NCBI GenBank assembly: GCA_003290165.1 | Contig: QNQO01006235.1 | Location: 1 to 64,000, forward strand | Length of the DNA stretch: 64,000 nucleotides | From: Berberis thunbergii | Taxonomy: Eukaryota > Streptophyta > Magnoliopsida > Ranunculales > Berberidaceae | Direction: 5' to 3' | Notes under the pieces: generated by a model | Database searches by the model: none | What the model was told of the DNA's origin: nothing | Seen by the model: the letters and a program-made list of their open reading frames with translations, nothing else | Made by a program: the position numbers and the translations under genes | Shown here: piece after piece, positions 1 to 12,225 of the stretch | How the letters are laid out: every line of letters begins with the position of its first letter | Numbering within the stretch: position 1 is the stretch's first letter

Positions 1-100
1 CAAATAGAAAGTAACAAGGTAGATTACAAAGTGCCCCCAACCCCCTCCCCTACTGCACAGAAAACAACGAGGAGACTCACTAGATAGTAGATACATACAT

Positions 101-424
101 ACAACAAGAGATTCTAGTTTGAGTCCTAGGTATCGTTAGTCAACCGTTGATAACGTTGGTAAGCCTTGAAAGTGTTGGTCAGCCGTAGAGCCTAAGATCC
201 AGAGTAAGTCGCCATGGTGAGTGCAAAGGGTGATCTAGGTTAGGTGGTCTCACTTAGGTATTTCAGTTGTAGGTGGTTCAGATACAGTGTTCCTCCCAAA
301 CCCTAAAGCAATAAAAATGATGTCTATGTTTGTCTATGTTTTCAAGGCTTTTCAGAACCTCTAGTTCTAGATCAAGTCCTTCAAACAAAATGGAAGGAAG
401 AATTACAACAAGAGATTCTAGTTT
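101..424. repeat. 20-bp direct repeats bracketing 284 bp upstream of the first gene
   Basis: The 20-mer acaacaagagattctagttt occurs at 101-120 and again, identical, at 405-424. The 284 bp between them contains no gene, terminal inverted repeat or poly-A run that I can see. An exact 20-bp repeat of this kind looks like a target-site duplication of an old retrotransposed insertion, or the footprint of a small tandem duplication. Nothing inside identifies an element family. Bases 1-100 hold nothing recognisable. Confidence 0.5.
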
Positions 425-734
425 CTCTTTCATCGGTCCGCTCGTCTCGTTTAAAACCCTTCTCTCTCTGTCTCCCTAATCCCCAAAACTCTAGTGAGAG
501 ATGAAAACACGTCTTCCAATTTGGTCCGTGCAAAAACAGAGGGCACAAAGGGGAACACGAAGCTCTCCCTCTCCCTCTCCATGAGCCTGCTCTTCTTCAT
601 ACTCTCTTAGACTTGCTTTACCTCTCTCTTTCTATTTCGTTTTCGAATTTCGATCCCTCTGCCTTGTTAGGGTTTTCTCTCGATTCTTGTTCGATACTCT
701 TTGTACATGGCGATGGCCACTAATAACAATAATA
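425..734 (+). promoter_or_regulatory. Pyrimidine-rich 5' leader with a 9-codon upstream ORF
   Basis: The sequence ahead of the TPR-RING-LON gene is rich in CT tracts (about 460-480, 560-580 and 620-640), as in many plant 5' leaders, and has no clear TATA box. An upstream ATG at 581 opens a 9-codon ORF (MSLLFFILS) ending in TAG at 608-610, before the presumed start. Another ATG at 706 (MAMATNN...) is out of frame with the GGGDIDDIEEF segment that resembles the family's N-terminus. Either translation starts at 735, or one base between 706 and 760 is missing or extra. The transcription start cannot be fixed from sequence. Confidence 0.4.
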
Positions 735-3700
735 ATGTTTATTTACTCTGGAGGAGGAGGAGATATCGACGACATCGAAGAGTTCGTATGGGTAAACAGA
801 CTCCCTTTCCTTGATTACTTCATTTTTTCTTCTCTTTTAGTTAATTTCCACCAACATGCCTTGGGATCGCTTCGGTTTGGTTTTTGATCTCATGCAGAAG
901 GGGAACCGAGCCTATCGAGAGAGTCGATTAGAAGAGGTGAATTGCTTCCCCACCTTTTTTTCTCTTTCAAAGCTTAGCTACATTTCATGTGGAAAAAAAA
1001 AATTGTATTCCAACTCAATTGCCAATTCGAACTAATTAAACTACAATTAGTTAGTTTAGTGAATTATGGATTCACATTGTTTTGCCGACTAGGTTAATAA
1101 GGTAAGGTGTCCAGGGTTTCATTATTTATGTTGACAACTCTGAGCTTTCATTTCTGATTGAAGCCATTTCCTTTTTATTACGATGAATTGCTAGACATAG
1201 TGTACCACATCCTGTTTAAGACTTACAACTGATATTTTGAGCTTGAGTTCTATATCATTGCATAATTGGTTTATAAAGAGGTAACATTTTAGTGTTCAAG
1301 GTTTACAATATACATGACACATGAGGGTTTCAAGCCAGATATTCAGGATTGGTAAAGCTGCTATCAATAAGAAACAAATTATCTGGTAAAGCATGCAGTT
1401 AAGCTCACTGACTTAAGACTTGTAGCTTTACTTTGTCAAATTATTAAAGCATTTGGAAATTCTTGGTATCAAATGGGACTTTTTGGTTTGTGCACACCAT
1501 GTTTTGGATATAAACCAAATCCTTTGCTATCTGCTAAGGAGAAAAGATGTTGCACACCAACAAATTTTTATTTTTTATTTTTTTATTTTCTTTACATATA
1601 TAGTTTTTAATAAAAAAACAGGCAACTTGGATGAGGGATTATTGTAAAAGAGAATAAATTCTGTGACTTATTCTTGCATTTATCTCCAACTAATTGAGAT
1701 TTTCTATTCAGGCAATTCATTGCTTCTCGAAAGCCAATAACTATAAACCTGGTGATCCTGTTATTCTAAGCAATTGGAGTGCTGCCTTTAGCAGGTAATA
1801 TTTCTTTAAATTCTCTGTTCTTTATTGTATTCCCTCATAGTTTATGGTTATTGTTATGTACTTGTTTGCTCATTATATGTTTATGATATTAATGAGGAAT
1901 CATTGAGTAAAGTAAGTTATTTAAAAAAAAAGTAGCATCTTCATTCTACAGGATTAGCTGGTCCCTGAAAAATAGGCCAGCATCTGATTCTGAATATCAA
2001 CCAGTGAATGGATTAGATCCTACAACACACGCAGAAGTATGTTTTTTTTTTGCTTTGCTTTGGTTTGAATATATCAATAAATTTTTTATTTGATGATTTT
2101 TTTTTACAACCAAATCATGCAAGTAATAGATCTTTTTGCACAATATCAATTTAGCTTGCGTTGAAGGATGCTGAAAAGGTTCTGGGCTTTCGGAGTAACT
2201 CAGCAAAGTCATATTTACTGAAGGCTAATGCTCTCATGTTGGTGAGAATGAATTGATTTACTGTTTTTTATGTCACATTTTATGATTTTAACCTCAAATT
2301 GCGCAGTACAGTTTAGTGCACTTCTTTTTCCCTTTTCCTTTTCTTACCCCCAAAAAAGTAGCATCTTTCTGATTGGTGGTAATGCTATATATTTGCAGCT
2401 AGAACGATATGAGGAGGCAAGGGAAACTCTTCTTTCAGGTCTTCAGGTTGATCCTCTTTGGTAAGATACCTGCAAAGTTTCTCACATGAATTTATTGCAC
2501 CAACATTTTCTCCTCACATTTTTAATTTTCTTTTTCCTTCCTTTGGGATAATATAGTAAGCCTCTTCAGTTTTTGCTACGGAGTTTGGAGGCAACATCAG
2601 CTAGCACAATTAGAAGAACAAATAATGGAAAACCACTACATACAGACGAATACGATTGTACTCTTTGTTTGAAGTTATTGTATGAACCTATAACACTCCT
2701 TGTGGACATTCCTTTTGCCGCTCGTGCCTATTTCAGTCTATGGACCATGGTGAGTAATAACTTATTAGCTTGTATGAATGACTTTATAATTCTATTTATC
2801 TAATATATTCAATTGACCAGGTATCAAATGCCCTATGTGTGGAACAGTACTTTTCATTAGCCCAAAAACATATTCAGTGAGGTAAGATTCCTTCTTTTGC
2901 TATATCAGCGGGAAGCAATGTGAAGATGCCCCTTTCACATGTTCCAAATGCATGATAAACACTGCAGGGCACCCACCAAAATTGCGTCTCTGTATGCAGT
3001 TGTGATCGGTCAGAGTTCATATTCTTGTCAATGTTGTTTGTAGTCTCTTTTTAAAATAAGGCTCTAGAAAGCTGCAATATCTGATCAAGTTGGTTTTACA
3101 GCCCTACGAAAGGTGGCTTGTGGTTCTTTGCCTGGACAATATGGAATAAGTATGGGGGAGGGCAGACTTTCATTGCTTCATCCTGACACATAATTCTCTA
3201 ATAGATACAGTGACTTCCTTTTTGACGTTGTAAGTTTTAATCTGCCTATTACTTGGTGGTTTACATCAGTGTCACACTGAAGAACATAATACAAAAGAAC
3301 TTTCCTGAGGAATATTCTGGACGGAAGTTAGAGAATGACAGTCTCACAAACTTAGGCATTGATCTGATGCCACTTTTTGTCATGGACGTTGTCCTGCCAT
3401 GCCAGAAGATGTCTCTCAACATATTTGAGCCTCGCTACAGACTTATGGTGAGTTTCTAAATTGCCTAATATCACTTCCGTTTATTCTATGTTATATTCCT
3501 ATTTTTATTTTTTTCAAACCATGGTGTGATTAGTTGAGGCCTGATGGCTCAATTGCGTTCTCAACATATTTATCGATTATTGCATGGATCTTTGATTCAG
3601 ACTATGCTTCTATTTATGCTGCCTCCTGTATCAGCTGCTGTGAGGTATTTCCCAGGTTAAACCTGTTGGGATTAAGAATAGTGGATGTTGGAGCATACCT

Positions 3701-5130
3701 GTCATTTCTTCCTTTTCTTAGTCTAATGGAGGCCTTTTTCATTTTAGGTTCAAAATGTTGCAAACAAATGCAGTTAAAAGGTCTTGGATATCCAACTAAT
3801 GGAAATTTTGGGCTGTGGCTTGCCTATTGGGTAGTTAAGAATTTCTGATGAACCTACATGTAGAACAGAAAATTGCCCATAAAGATCGCATGTTTTCTCT
3901 CAGATACGCATGTTTACCTGTGCACTTTTGATAACGACCACGATTTAGGGTGATAGTATGATTTCTACATTTTCCGGTCTTTACTTCTTTGTAACGATTA
4001 TTTAGGGTATGTTAGGAAAGATTTGCAAGATTATTTAGGTTATGCTAAATGAGGATGGCATGGTGAATAATTTTCGATCTTTGGTGAATGGAAGGTTAGC
4101 TTGCGATTTGTATCTAAGGAGCAGCTTCAATGAAGAAAGAAAATGGTTGAAATGGAGCATTTTGGGTGTTTTGGAACTTGCTTATCTTTTGAGAGGTGGA
4201 AGACCAATGCCGATGGAAGTGGACCAAGGAAGAGACATGGTATCTTCATTCTATGAACATTTTTCCAAAAACTCTTTCACCATTGGTGTTTATCAACTCT
4301 TTACCGTTCGACATTATCACAACTTTCCGATTAGCTTGGTTTGGAGGAGAAAGATCCCACCAAGAAGCTACTGATGCAGAATTTAAGCCTTGCAAATTTA
4401 TTTGATTATGTAAATAAATCGCGAATGTAGTCCAAGTAAGAAATTTCCCCATTTTCCTTGGGATCCAATTCCAAGGAGTATGTTGTATGTAATGGTGACC
4501 CGCCCATTCCTTTGGTGCACATTCTCTCGTGAGATGTGGACTCACATCCTGACTATTGTTGAGCTTAGTGAGTTAGTGTGGTACTCTATGGATTTTGTTC
4601 ATGTGCAAAGTGCAGTGCTTTCTCAACGGGTATATGTCAAATAGTGTTTATTCAATATGGCATAGTTTGGGACATGGATAAAAGAATCTTCAAGAAGACC
4701 AAAGAATGCAACATAAGTGACATTGGTGGTCCTAGGCCTTGTAAGACATTCGGGTTCGATTCGCTTGGTTTAAGGGAATGTATTTTAAAATTTATTACTA
4801 GACATGTAAGACATCGTGTATAGATCCTAAAAGGGACTTCGACCTTGCACCTTGCAAACCTTTTGGGTTACTTTTTTATATACTCTTCATTAATAGAATT
4901 TCACCTCATAAATAATTTTTTTTCTTGTTGGGAGCAGATGCAAAATAGGATACCAGAGAGCGTATTGACTTGTTAAAAACATAACATTATGTCGGAAAAT
5001 TGTTGATGTGCTTCTTCTAAATCAGTTGTTCTAAAAATCGGCCTAGGCGGCCGCTTGGATGGGTTTTCTGAATTTTTTTTTAATATCTATTTCCAATCTA
5101 AAGAAATTTATAGTTCTAGTTTTATTTATT

Positions 5131-5163
<33 letters not shown>

Positions 5164-8100
5164 TTTATACATTTTGCATATGTATCTTGGCATTGAATAG
5201 GAAGCAATTTATGTGTTTTATGCTTAACTTTTTTAAAATATATAAATTATAACACAAAAAAATCCGCCTAGGCCTCTAGACGCTTGTCCTCTGCTCGTCG
5301 CCCTCCTACCGGCTTTGGCGATTTTCAGAATATTGTTTTAAATTCTTGTAATGTTCGTCAAAAAAAGATCCTTTGTGTTGTGTAGATCTAGTATTTGGGT
5401 CCCTATGAAACCAAAAGAACTCCCAGATGCATCATTTTGCTCAAGGCTTCATGGTAACCTTAATTGTTGTACATTTTATTTTCTTCTAATCTACTTCTAT
5501 AACTGGAATTAAAAAGTGGACTCCGTGTGTCTGATTTTTCGAAATGATGAAAAAGCCTCCACATCTTTGACAACTCTTACCACACTGATTCAACCGCTCC
5601 TCACAAACCATCTCTCGCTTACTCTCTGTAGTATCTCACAGCACAGCCATGAAAAATCTCCTCCACGTCTTCGACAACTTCCACCAAAGATGGAGAGACC
5701 TCTCTCCCCAGAAGCCAAGACTTCATGGTCTCTAGGCATGTTAGCAATTCACGAATATGGGCATTTTGATGGCTGTTAGTCGATATACAAGTAGCCAGCT
5801 AATGTGCAATCCTTCATTGTTATACATGTGCAGAAATGTTAGTCCGATTCAATTCATTTGCTGCTTAAACAGGTCAGCGAGGATATGGAAGGAAACCTTG
5901 GATGGAAAATGGTAGATTCTTGTGTGATACTTCTGTCATTTTATCTCCTTGAATTATTCTGCAACTTATAAAATTTTTTCTTGTTTTTGCAGGTGCCCTG
6001 ATTCTGGAACAGGTGCTGTAGCTGATTTTGCTTGTGAAGTTGAAATAACAGAGTGGGTGCTGACCCTTTATTAAGTTGTATAATCTTGCTTGGTTATGAC
6101 TAATTGTTTTTAATAGAGTAGTTTTACCTTGGTTTTCACGACCTAATCATTTTACTTTCATTTTGCAGGTGTGAGCCACTTCCAGGCGGACGTTTCTATT
6201 TAGAGGTGAAAGCCATCCCTGATCTTGTTTTTAAGTTTCGTTTTTCTCCTTCTTCGTAGTTGTTAATGTTATCACCTGGACAGATGAATTTGGCGGTACC
6301 AATGATATTTTCTTTTGCTTTCCTAGGCTGGCCTCAAGGTTTTTGATAAACCACTAACAGATGCTTAGGGTGCCTGTTGACGTCAATGATATTCTCTTTT
6401 TAAGTGACCCTGGGCGAGTGTCACTTGGGTATCTATGGGTAGTGAAGGGTAGTTGAGCAATGAGTTTATTTTTGGGTAGTCTAACAGCGCTCTAGCATTC
6501 CTTTTGATAACATGCTCTATGACTCTTTTTTTATAGTTTTTTTTTTAAATTTATTTATTTATTATTATTTTTTTCAACCAAGGGCTTCACTGTGGAAGAC
6601 AAAACAAAATGCTGTTTTAATGATTTAATCTTCAAATAAAAATGTATTTTTCTGGAGATTTATTTGTGTCACTTGGGTATCTATGGTGAGTGAAAGGGTA
6701 GTTGAGCAATGAGTTTATTTTTGGGTGGTCTAACGGTGCAGTGTAGTTAAGGCGTTGAGGCGGCGGAGAGGCGGATGAGCTTGAAAACGCCTCAGAGGCG
6801 AGGCGGTAGGCGAACTTCACTGAGGCGGTCTTTAACATTTTTTTAAGATATTTTATTATAATAAATTGAAACACATTTAGATAAGTAATATTCATCATCC
6901 TTTTGATAACTTGCATATGCCAATATGTACAAAAAGTCATACAATTATTTAGAACTGAAATGGAAACATAATAAAGCTGCATAGCATAGCAAAAAGATGC
7001 ACTACATAAGTGTACTTAACTTATCTATCCATTAAATCACTAAAAAGAAACAAACAGAAAACATCAAAGCATAATGTAAACTAGTTCATCAACTTCTCAT
7101 TGGTTTAACTTTAGAAATTTGAAACAGTGTTTGAAAAATTAATGGTTGAATTTGAAACAGTATTTGGAAAATTGCAATTTGGTGAGGCATCGCCCAGCAG
7201 GTCTCATTGGTTTAACTTTGAAAGTTTGCACCAAATTTTGATCCATATACTAAAATATTATGATCCATACACTGAAATATTACTTATTATTGTTTATTGT
7301 GAAAAAAAACGCAGCAGAACAAATCATATAAAAAAGGAACAGAACAAATCATATAAAAAAACACATAACAGATCATTAAAAAAGGAGTAGAACCGATGAT
7401 ATAAAAAGAGTAGAACAAATCATTAAAAAAAAAGTTGCAAAACATATCATATAAAAAAACACAGGAAGGAGAGGGAAGAAGAAGAGGAATGAGGAAGAAG
7501 AAGAGAGAAAACATCCTGATATGAAAGAGGCAACACCTAATTTGAAAAAGAGGAACCTGATTAGAAGGAGAAGAACACATCCAACAACAACAATAGCCCC
7601 AAGGTGTCGTTCTCTTGTCTAAAACTCTAAATACCCCCCTCTTAACCTTAAAGATAAGTGGGTTGCAATAAACTTTTGGTTTTTAAGCTGTAAATGGGCT
7701 GAGGCGGTCCGAGGCGGTGGCTGAGGCGGCCCGAGGCGGATGCCTCACTTCACCGCTCCGCCTCGCATCATTTTGAGGCGGTTTTTTTGCTAAAACGCCT
7801 CGAGGCGCGCCTAGGCGTCCGCCTTAACAACACTGTAACGGTGCTCTAGCATTCCTTTTGATAACATGTGCTATGACTTTTTTTTTTCCAACCAAGGGCT
7901 TCACTGTGGAAGACAAACAAATGCCATTTTGATTTTCAAATAAAATGTGTTTTCTGGAGATTTATTTAGTGGTTACACTTTAACATGAAGATGGCACAAA
8001 CAAATAATGTTGGTATTCATTAATAAGCACACGTAGGTTTAAAATTGAGGAGTTGTGAGTTTTGACCAGTCTTTGTATAAGCAGAGTCTCCTTACATTGT

Positions 8101-10580
8101 CTGGCGTAAACATTCAAAGGAAAACTAGTAAAACTTACCATAGGTATACATGTCACGTTCCTGCCTTTTTCAAATGGATTTTAGGAAATGGAGAGCATAT
8201 ACTTGTTTCATACAAAGTGTATTTACTAGAGTTTCCCCGCTTAGTCCTTATTTTCTGAACTACGAACTTCACTTGGAAATTCTAAACGATTTTGTGTTTT
8301 GCCCCCAAAACTGAGAGGGGAGAGCATGCCTTTGCTACGCTCAGCCAACGCAGTTTGGTAAATTGTGCTTTCTTGCAAGCAAATAGTATCTGATTGTAAC
8401 CTCCTCAGACTCTCAAAATTAAACTATCATGGTGTTCTTGTCATATTCCAAGAATCCCATATTTGGTCATACAAGTTTAGTGGCTGAAACATCCTATCTT
8501 TTTTCTGTAGCCATCTTCACATACACCACACAGTTCATGCACTATTCACATGTCAACAATCAACTCTCAGGCACCATTTTTGAGTTTTCGAACCCAAATC
8601 TGCTGATCCATAGGTTAGAGGCTCGTGCCCAAGTTTGTATTGTTATGACATTTTAATCATCCCATATAACTTACTGAATAGAAAAAAGGAAACAGATAAC
8701 TTAACATTTGGAAATCACATCCTTCCTTGTGAATATGGAATTGATACATTCTAGATACATTCAAGACACTCCACTTTGATCTGAGTTTATACTTAGTTCC
8801 TTTAAAGATTGTCTACTGGAGTATGTTTATAATTATCTAATGCAGGTTGAAGGTCGCCGGAGATTTCGTATTCTCCGATCTTGGGATCAAGATGGGTTGG
8901 TTCTTTTTTTTTTTTTTGGTGTGTGTGTGTTTGTATAAAATTCTTTCCGAAGATTGGGACTCATGAATTGACGATATCTAATTGATTTGTTTATCAAGGT
9001 ATCACATTGCTGAGGTTGAATGGATACAAGATATTTTTCCACTTGAAGGAACACTAGAGAGATTAGATGCGAGTATCTTTGTAATCTTTTGCTTTTTAGC
9101 TGCTATTTTCATTCTTAATCCAAAGGTCTCTGAATTGTTAAGAAGTTTACTGGCAGGAGGAAGGAATAGAAACTCTTTTGAAGCACATTAGGCCATTTGT
9201 GATAAGATCTCACACAAAGGTTTTGTAAGTTGTAGTTATGACATTAGTGAGATCTCAGCCTAGATTGTGCTTTGATTCCAGCTTAGGTAGGGCGCATACC
9301 AGGGCCAACCACTTTTAGATGTAGCATGTGAAAAGAGTGGCATGTATGGGTTCAGCTAGTCTTAAGCCTCGGCTCTTAGATTAAAATTTCATGACTGGGA
9401 ATACATTAAATGTTGCTTTGTGAGAGAAAGTGGATTATGAGGTGTTTCTTGCAAGAAAATGTTTTTGGTTAATTTTCCAATTAAACTCGTCTGTATATGT
9501 TATGCACCATACAGTGGAAAGGTTTGAAGTTTCGGCATTTAATCGGAAATGTTTATGTTCTTATAGCTACAGGAGATGACTAGAATTGCAGCAGAGCTAG
9601 CTCGTGGATGGATAAGGCGAGCAAGGGAGGCAGCACCAATGGGTATGATTCTTAGCGGGCTTTTTATTTGATTTCTAGATTGTTAATTCACTTGAAACAC
9701 TTTGTTGGAACAAATTTCTTGGTGAGTTGGTAGTGACGTATCCAAAATCTTTTTAAATTGGCATGGTTTAGGCTGGTATGAGTTGCCCTTTCTTGTATGG
9801 CTTGTCATTGTTCTTCATATAGATTCGCAATGAAATTTTGACGTAAAAAAGGAGCATGACCAATGACCATAAACTCTACTTCCATCTCCTGTTGACTACG
9901 GGCCTAAAAGGACATGGTAAAAGGGTACCAAAATTAATGGTTTATGATATTGGGCACACAATTTCTGTCTAAAATGTTCTTGTGGGGATATAACATATGT
10001 ATCCATTACACTCTGTATGTCGCATGCAGAATGGGTCTTCACCATCCTCTTAGCCAGAGGAACTGGTCTGTTTCGTGCAGGTTTCATATACAAATTTAAT
10101 ATGCAGATCGAAGATCAAGGCAAAGAGAGCTTCTTCAAGCAGATGGAATGCCTGGTCCACAAGATCCAGAGCGCTTCAGCTTCTGGGTATGGAAAATAAC
10201 ATACTTCAGTTCATTGAATATTCATCATTTTGACTACCTTTTGCTGATGCATCATTACTTGCAGCTTGTTAATATATTGAACCTAAGACCGGCGGAGAAG
10301 TTGGAACTTTTGCGTTTAAGAGATACAAGAGAGGTACTTGAATGTGCTTGATCCTATAATGGATATCTAGCAAAAGAAAGTGTCATGTTATTGTGCATAC
10401 ACCATTTATAGCAATCTCGACTCTCGAATGGGATATCCAGAAGGGTTAATTTGTTAAACTTTTACTAAGCATATTTATTTTCATGCCTTCACTTATCAAC
10501 CTGACATTTCATTCTTGCAGAGGATACAGCGTTGGCTTATTTATTTGAAAACTGAAGAACAAGGTTGTCGACTTCAATGA
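735..10580 (+). CDS. TPR-RING-LON domain protein (plant LONRF-like), 18 exons, with two or three frame breaks
   Basis: Exons read by eye: 735-791, 841-936, 1712-1794, 1952-2036, 2155-2241, 2399-2460, 2557-2749, 2821-2881, 3270-3447, 5873-5911, 5993-6052, 6169-6205, 8846-8895, 8999-9068, 9567-9642, 10107-10186, 10265-10333, 10521-10580 (stop TGA). The total is about 480 codons, about the length I expect for plant LON N-terminal/RING proteins. Exons 2-6 give TPR-like helices (KGNRAYRESRLEEAIHCFSKA; SNSAKSYLLKANALML). Exons 7-8 give a C3HC4 RING (DCTLC, CGHSFC, KCPMC). Exons 9-18 give the LON substrate-binding fold (PLFVMDVVLPCQ, NIFEPRYRLM, PDSGTGAVADFACEVE, QDPERFSFW, EEQGCRLQ). Such proteins are presumed E3 ubiquitin ligases or adaptors. 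Introns are GT-AG except after exon 14, where a GC donor (gcgagt) keeps the frame. Breaks: one base missing near 2693-2698 inside the RING; a frame error at 5993-6000 where GTG CCC TGA interrupts before PDSG; exon 10 reads VSEDMEGN where the family has a basic VRR-like segment. Splicing looks intact, so recent decay or assembly indels are both possible. Confidence 0.88.
3448..5872 (+). other. Intron 9 (2.4 kb) with an unidentified ORF and a GCCTAGGCG repeat
   Basis: This intron lies between RYRLM and the next LON exon. An ORF of 110 codons at 4042-4374 has no family I recognise, and its codons resemble background. From about 5036 to 5335 lies a repeat whose ends carry related GC-rich inverted motifs (cggcctaggcggccgc near 5039 and ccgcctaggcctctagacgc near 5264) around an AT-rich core. 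The core includes a TTTA/TTA microsatellite at about 5122-5165. The motif family resembles the ends of the hAT insertion at 6739-7835, so this is probably another, more decayed non-autonomous element. I could not define a target duplication. Confidence 0.5.
6418..7967 (+). repeat. About 250-bp tandem duplication in intron 12, second copy split by a hAT element
   Basis: Copy 1 (6418-6665) and copy 2 (6666-7967) both run from gtgtcacttgggtatctatg through gggtagttgagcaatgag, ctctagcattccttttgata and aagggcttcactgtggaaga to ggagatttattt. Copy 2 is longer only because a 1,097-bp element sits inside it at the position matching about 6491 in copy 1. The copies differ by scattered substitutions and T-tract length, so the duplication is not very recent. 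Confidence 0.85.
6739..7835. mobile_element. Non-autonomous hAT-type transposon, 1,097 bp, with 8-bp target duplication
   Basis: The element begins CAGTGTAGTTAAGGCG and ends CGCCTTAACAACACTG, so the terminal inverted repeats match at 15 of 16 positions. The 8-bp sequence taacggtg flanks it exactly on both sides (6731-6738 and 7836-7843), as expected for hAT transposition. Both ends are packed with GGCGGAGGCG-like subterminal repeats. The interior is AT-rich with short direct repeats (aacaaatcatataaaaa type) at about 7310-7460. No transposase is encoded, so it would have depended on a transposase supplied elsewhere. It sits in intron 12 of the LONRF-like gene. Confidence 0.85.
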
Positions 10581-11919
10581 CAAAGTCACAACAGGGTTAC
10601 TGCTTTTTATTTGTGAATAGAAGCCATATTCGAGAAATTCATATTCTTTTTGTCCACCTAATTGAAATTGTGGATATCATTGTCTTAACAATGTTGAGAA
10701 CCCAAGCTCTAAATGTATGAAAGATACCTTCTAACTTGTATTTTTGAGGATCTTGATTTCACGTTTGGATATTGCTATCAATTCAAGGGATATAAGATTG
10801 ATCAAAAGTTTGAGACAACAGTCATATTTTCCAAATAAAAAGTTCTTGGAATATTTTTCAAATAAGAAACTATTTATTTATCCAAGATTGCTAGAGCTGA
10901 ATAGAAGTGAAGAGTGACAGAGCTGGCTGCAAAAACTGAAACTGTTGTCTTATCTTTGAATGACCCGACTGACGTCCAACTTTAAAAGTATGCCAGCAGC
11001 TCAGCCGTCTTATTGAGATGATTAAACAAAAAACCTAAAAGAGATAATACTGCTTTAGCATTTTGAGAACTGTTGAAGTTGATGCTCTACCATATAAGGC
11101 AGCTGTTAAAGGGATGGATAAGCAACGGTGCATCCGGCTGATGCTACGCTCCGCCTTGCCGTCACCTGCCACCTCCACCCCATTGTTTGTTAATCTCCGC
11201 TTCCCTTCTCTCTCCATTTTGGATCTTGCAACTAGGGCTGCAAAATTTTGAACCAATCTCACTGGAAGGCCTGCGATTACGACCCTCCAAAAGGGAGGAG
11301 AGAAAAAAGCCCGAAAGTGGTGGCTGGCAGCGAAGATAGTGGCGAGGCGGGGCAGCAGTGATGTTGCTTTTGCTATTTTCTGAAGGAAAACAAATAGTAA
11401 TGCACTAAGTGGGTGGTGGTGTGAAAAATATAGGTGGGTGATGGTGGTGTCAAAAAGTCATTACCTTTTTCTCAGGATGCTCATTATTTTCTCTCCAATT
11501 AGGTTAGGTTTTCCTCTTCAGCTTCTTTTATCATGTGCGTCTCTCCCACTTCCATTTTCCTGAGGTCTGTTATCCTTCTCCATATCTAAAAGGTCTTAAT
11601 TTATTTAGGTCACCAAGGTACTTCAACAATCTCTTTGGATGATTGATTTTGCTTATTTTGGTTGATCGTACTTTTCTTCTCGTTCCATGGGATGGTTGAT
11701 TTAGGTTGAGTATAGAGCATCAAATCTTAGTTGATGGCGATTGTTAGAGCATATATTTACTGCCATCTCATTAACATCTTGTAATATATTAGACGATGTT
11801 CATTTTATTCATTTATTATATCAACGATTTCTACCTACTTCGCTCCTTTCTTATTATCTGTAAACAAATGCAAATTAAGGATTTAGCTTGTTCTGATTTT
11901 CTCTATAATCTTACTCTCA
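10581..11919. other. Intergenic and 3' region, no gene seen
   Basis: After the LONRF-like stop there are several possible plant polyadenylation signals but no further exon-like sequence. A GC-richer patch at about 11060-11350 gives short ORFs on both strands without any recognisable motif. It may be a fragment of an old gene or repeat. I see no TE boundaries here. Confidence 0.5.
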
Positions 11920-12225
11920 GGGTGTGTTTTGTTGCATTAAATTCTATGCCATGAAAATAGGGAATCACCTAAGTCTAAGCTAATTTGAGGTTCACTCACC
12001 AATTCATCATTAGATTTTGTAATTAATGATGGGAATGAAAATCCCATGAATATGATAATCACATGCACTAGGGGACCAAGGAGTCTGATTCTCATGTTCA
12101 CTAGACTTTTATTCGCACCATTGATCACAAATTTTAATTGCGGATTGGTGAGTGAACTTCAAATTAGCTTAGATTTAGGTGGTTTCCATGGATTCTCATG
12201 GCATAACATGCAACCAAACACACCC
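11920..12225. mobile_element. Tourist-like MITE (PIF/Harbinger type), about 306 bp
   Basis: The ends are inverted: GGGTGTGTTTTGTTGCA at the left and TGCAACCAAACACACCC at the right. The inverted similarity continues inward (aggttcactcacc against ggtgagtgaacttc), so the element can fold back over most of its length. The GGGTGTGTTTGGTTG end is typical of Tourist-like MITEs in plants. The flanking triplets are TCA and TTA, compatible with a mutated 3-bp target duplication but not exact. It has no coding capacity. Confidence 0.75.

Noticed and set aside
4042..4374. 110-codon ORF as a gene
   Set aside because: Lies in intron 9 with no recognised motif; ORFs of this length are expected by chance in the window.
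4700..4880. SINE or tRNA relic based on gggttcgattcg
   Set aside because: No convincing A-box, no A tail and no flanking duplication.
6632..6982. 116-codon minus ORF
   Set aside because: It spans the end of a duplication copy and the end of the hAT element; no protein similarity recognised.
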